The notes under the pieces were generated by a model, which searched no databases, was not told the origin of the DNA, and saw only the letters and a program-made list of their open reading frames with translations. The position numbers and the translations under genes were made by a program. A DNA stretch of 6,946 nucleotides from an uncultured Altererythrobacter sp. (GTDB lineage: Bacteria; Pseudomonadota; Alphaproteobacteria; Sphingomonadales; Sphingomonadaceae): positions 1 to 6,946 of the forward strand of contig CALLIO010000088.1 of the NCBI GenBank assembly GCA_938009055.1. The letters run 5' to 3'. The stretch's first letter is position 1. Every line of letters starts with the position of its first letter. Below are positions 6,782 through 6,946 of this stretch, piece after piece.

Positions 6782-6903
6782 CCCGCTCCCTCCGCCGGTT
6801 AGCCCAAAAAAGGGGCCGGATCAGGTTCAACGGGTCGGACGGCGCTTATCCCGTCCCTCTCAACCATCGCCTTTGGGAAAAAGGACTCGCTGGCTCCCCG
6901 GGG
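6782..6903 (-). ncRNA. TPP riboswitch (THI element)
   Basis: A thiamine pyrophosphate aptamer upstream of thiC on the same strand. Read 5' to 3' on the minus strand: P1 CCCG (6899-6902) with CGGG (6782-6785); P2 GCCA (6891-6894) with UGGU (6863-6866); P3 hairpin CCUUU/AAAGG (6870-6884); the conserved UGAGA (6858-6862); a variable hairpin GGACGG/CCGUCC (6837-6856); the conserved ACCCGUUGAACCUGAUC (about 6819-6835); P5 CCGG (6816-6819) with CCGG (6795-6798); and the terminal GGAGGGA (6787-6793). These are the known TPP-binding elements. P5 is extended by an inserted GCCC/GGGC hairpin with a U-rich loop. When TPP is abundant, such elements repress the downstream gene, usually at translation in Gram-negatives; no clear terminator hairpin plus T-run follows the aptamer. 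Confidence 0.95.
6788..6793 (-). promoter_or_regulatory. GGAGGG in the riboswitch 3' strand, possible alternative ribosome site
   Basis: The conserved 3' segment of the aptamer (GGAGGG) lies 7 nt before an ATG at 6780 that is in frame with thiC. It could serve as a ribosome site that TPP binding hides directly. The segment is conserved for ligand binding anyway, so its resemblance may be incidental. Confidence 0.3.
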
Positions 6904-6946
6904 AAAGGCTGGACACTATGCGCTGCCTGCAGGATAGTCCAGCGCG
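6904..6946. promoter_or_regulatory. Region upstream of the riboswitch, with a hairpin
   Basis: An inverted repeat GCTGGAC (6908-6914) / GTCCAGC (6937-6943), extended by a further 3 bp past a small bulge, encloses the palindrome CCTGCAGG. No T-run follows on either strand, so it is not a clear intrinsic terminator. It may be part of the thiC leader RNA or lie at its promoter; the window ends too soon to tell. Confidence 0.4.

Noticed and set aside
6806..6811. T6 run on the minus strand as an intrinsic terminator in the leader
   Set aside because: No GC-rich hairpin directly precedes it; it is the loop of the extended P5 stem inside the aptamer.

Overview
The window looks like chromosomal DNA from an alphaproteobacterium, most likely Sphingomonadales (Erythrobacter/Altererythrobacter-like). 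I infer this from the ThiC protein type, frequent GTG/TTG starts, moderately high GC, and a stand-alone BLUF photoreceptor beside small envelope lipoproteins. There are no mobile elements, CRISPR arrays, tRNAs or rRNAs, and coding density is high.

Left part, plus strand (230-2327): four tightly packed genes. These are a lipoprotein with two PepSY-like repeats, an overlapping outer-membrane lipocalin (Blc type), a short BLUF blue-light sensor, and a UPF0178/YaiI (DUF188) protein. Upstream, on the minus strand, the first 78 bases hold the N-terminus of another lipoprotein, transcribed divergently. The 151-bp gap between the two starts carries several short inverted and direct repeats.

Right part, minus strand (2354-6946): a TPP riboswitch (about 6782-6903) precedes thiC (4828-6732), the HMP-phosphate synthase of thiamine biosynthesis. 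Downstream, apparently in the same transcript, are three genes with no obvious thiamine role: a 360-aa secreted protein whose GTG start overlaps the thiC stop by 4 bp, a 148-aa hotdog-fold thioesterase-like protein (DUF4442 type), and a 289-aa secreted protein of unknown function. The two gene clusters converge, with 26 bp between their stop codons and no clear terminator.

The most interesting aspects are the extension of a TPP-controlled transcript into envelope genes of unknown function, an unusually long P5 hairpin in the TPP aptamer, and a leader with two possible starts and competing hairpins around the thiC ribosome-binding site. I found no clearly new defence or mobile system.
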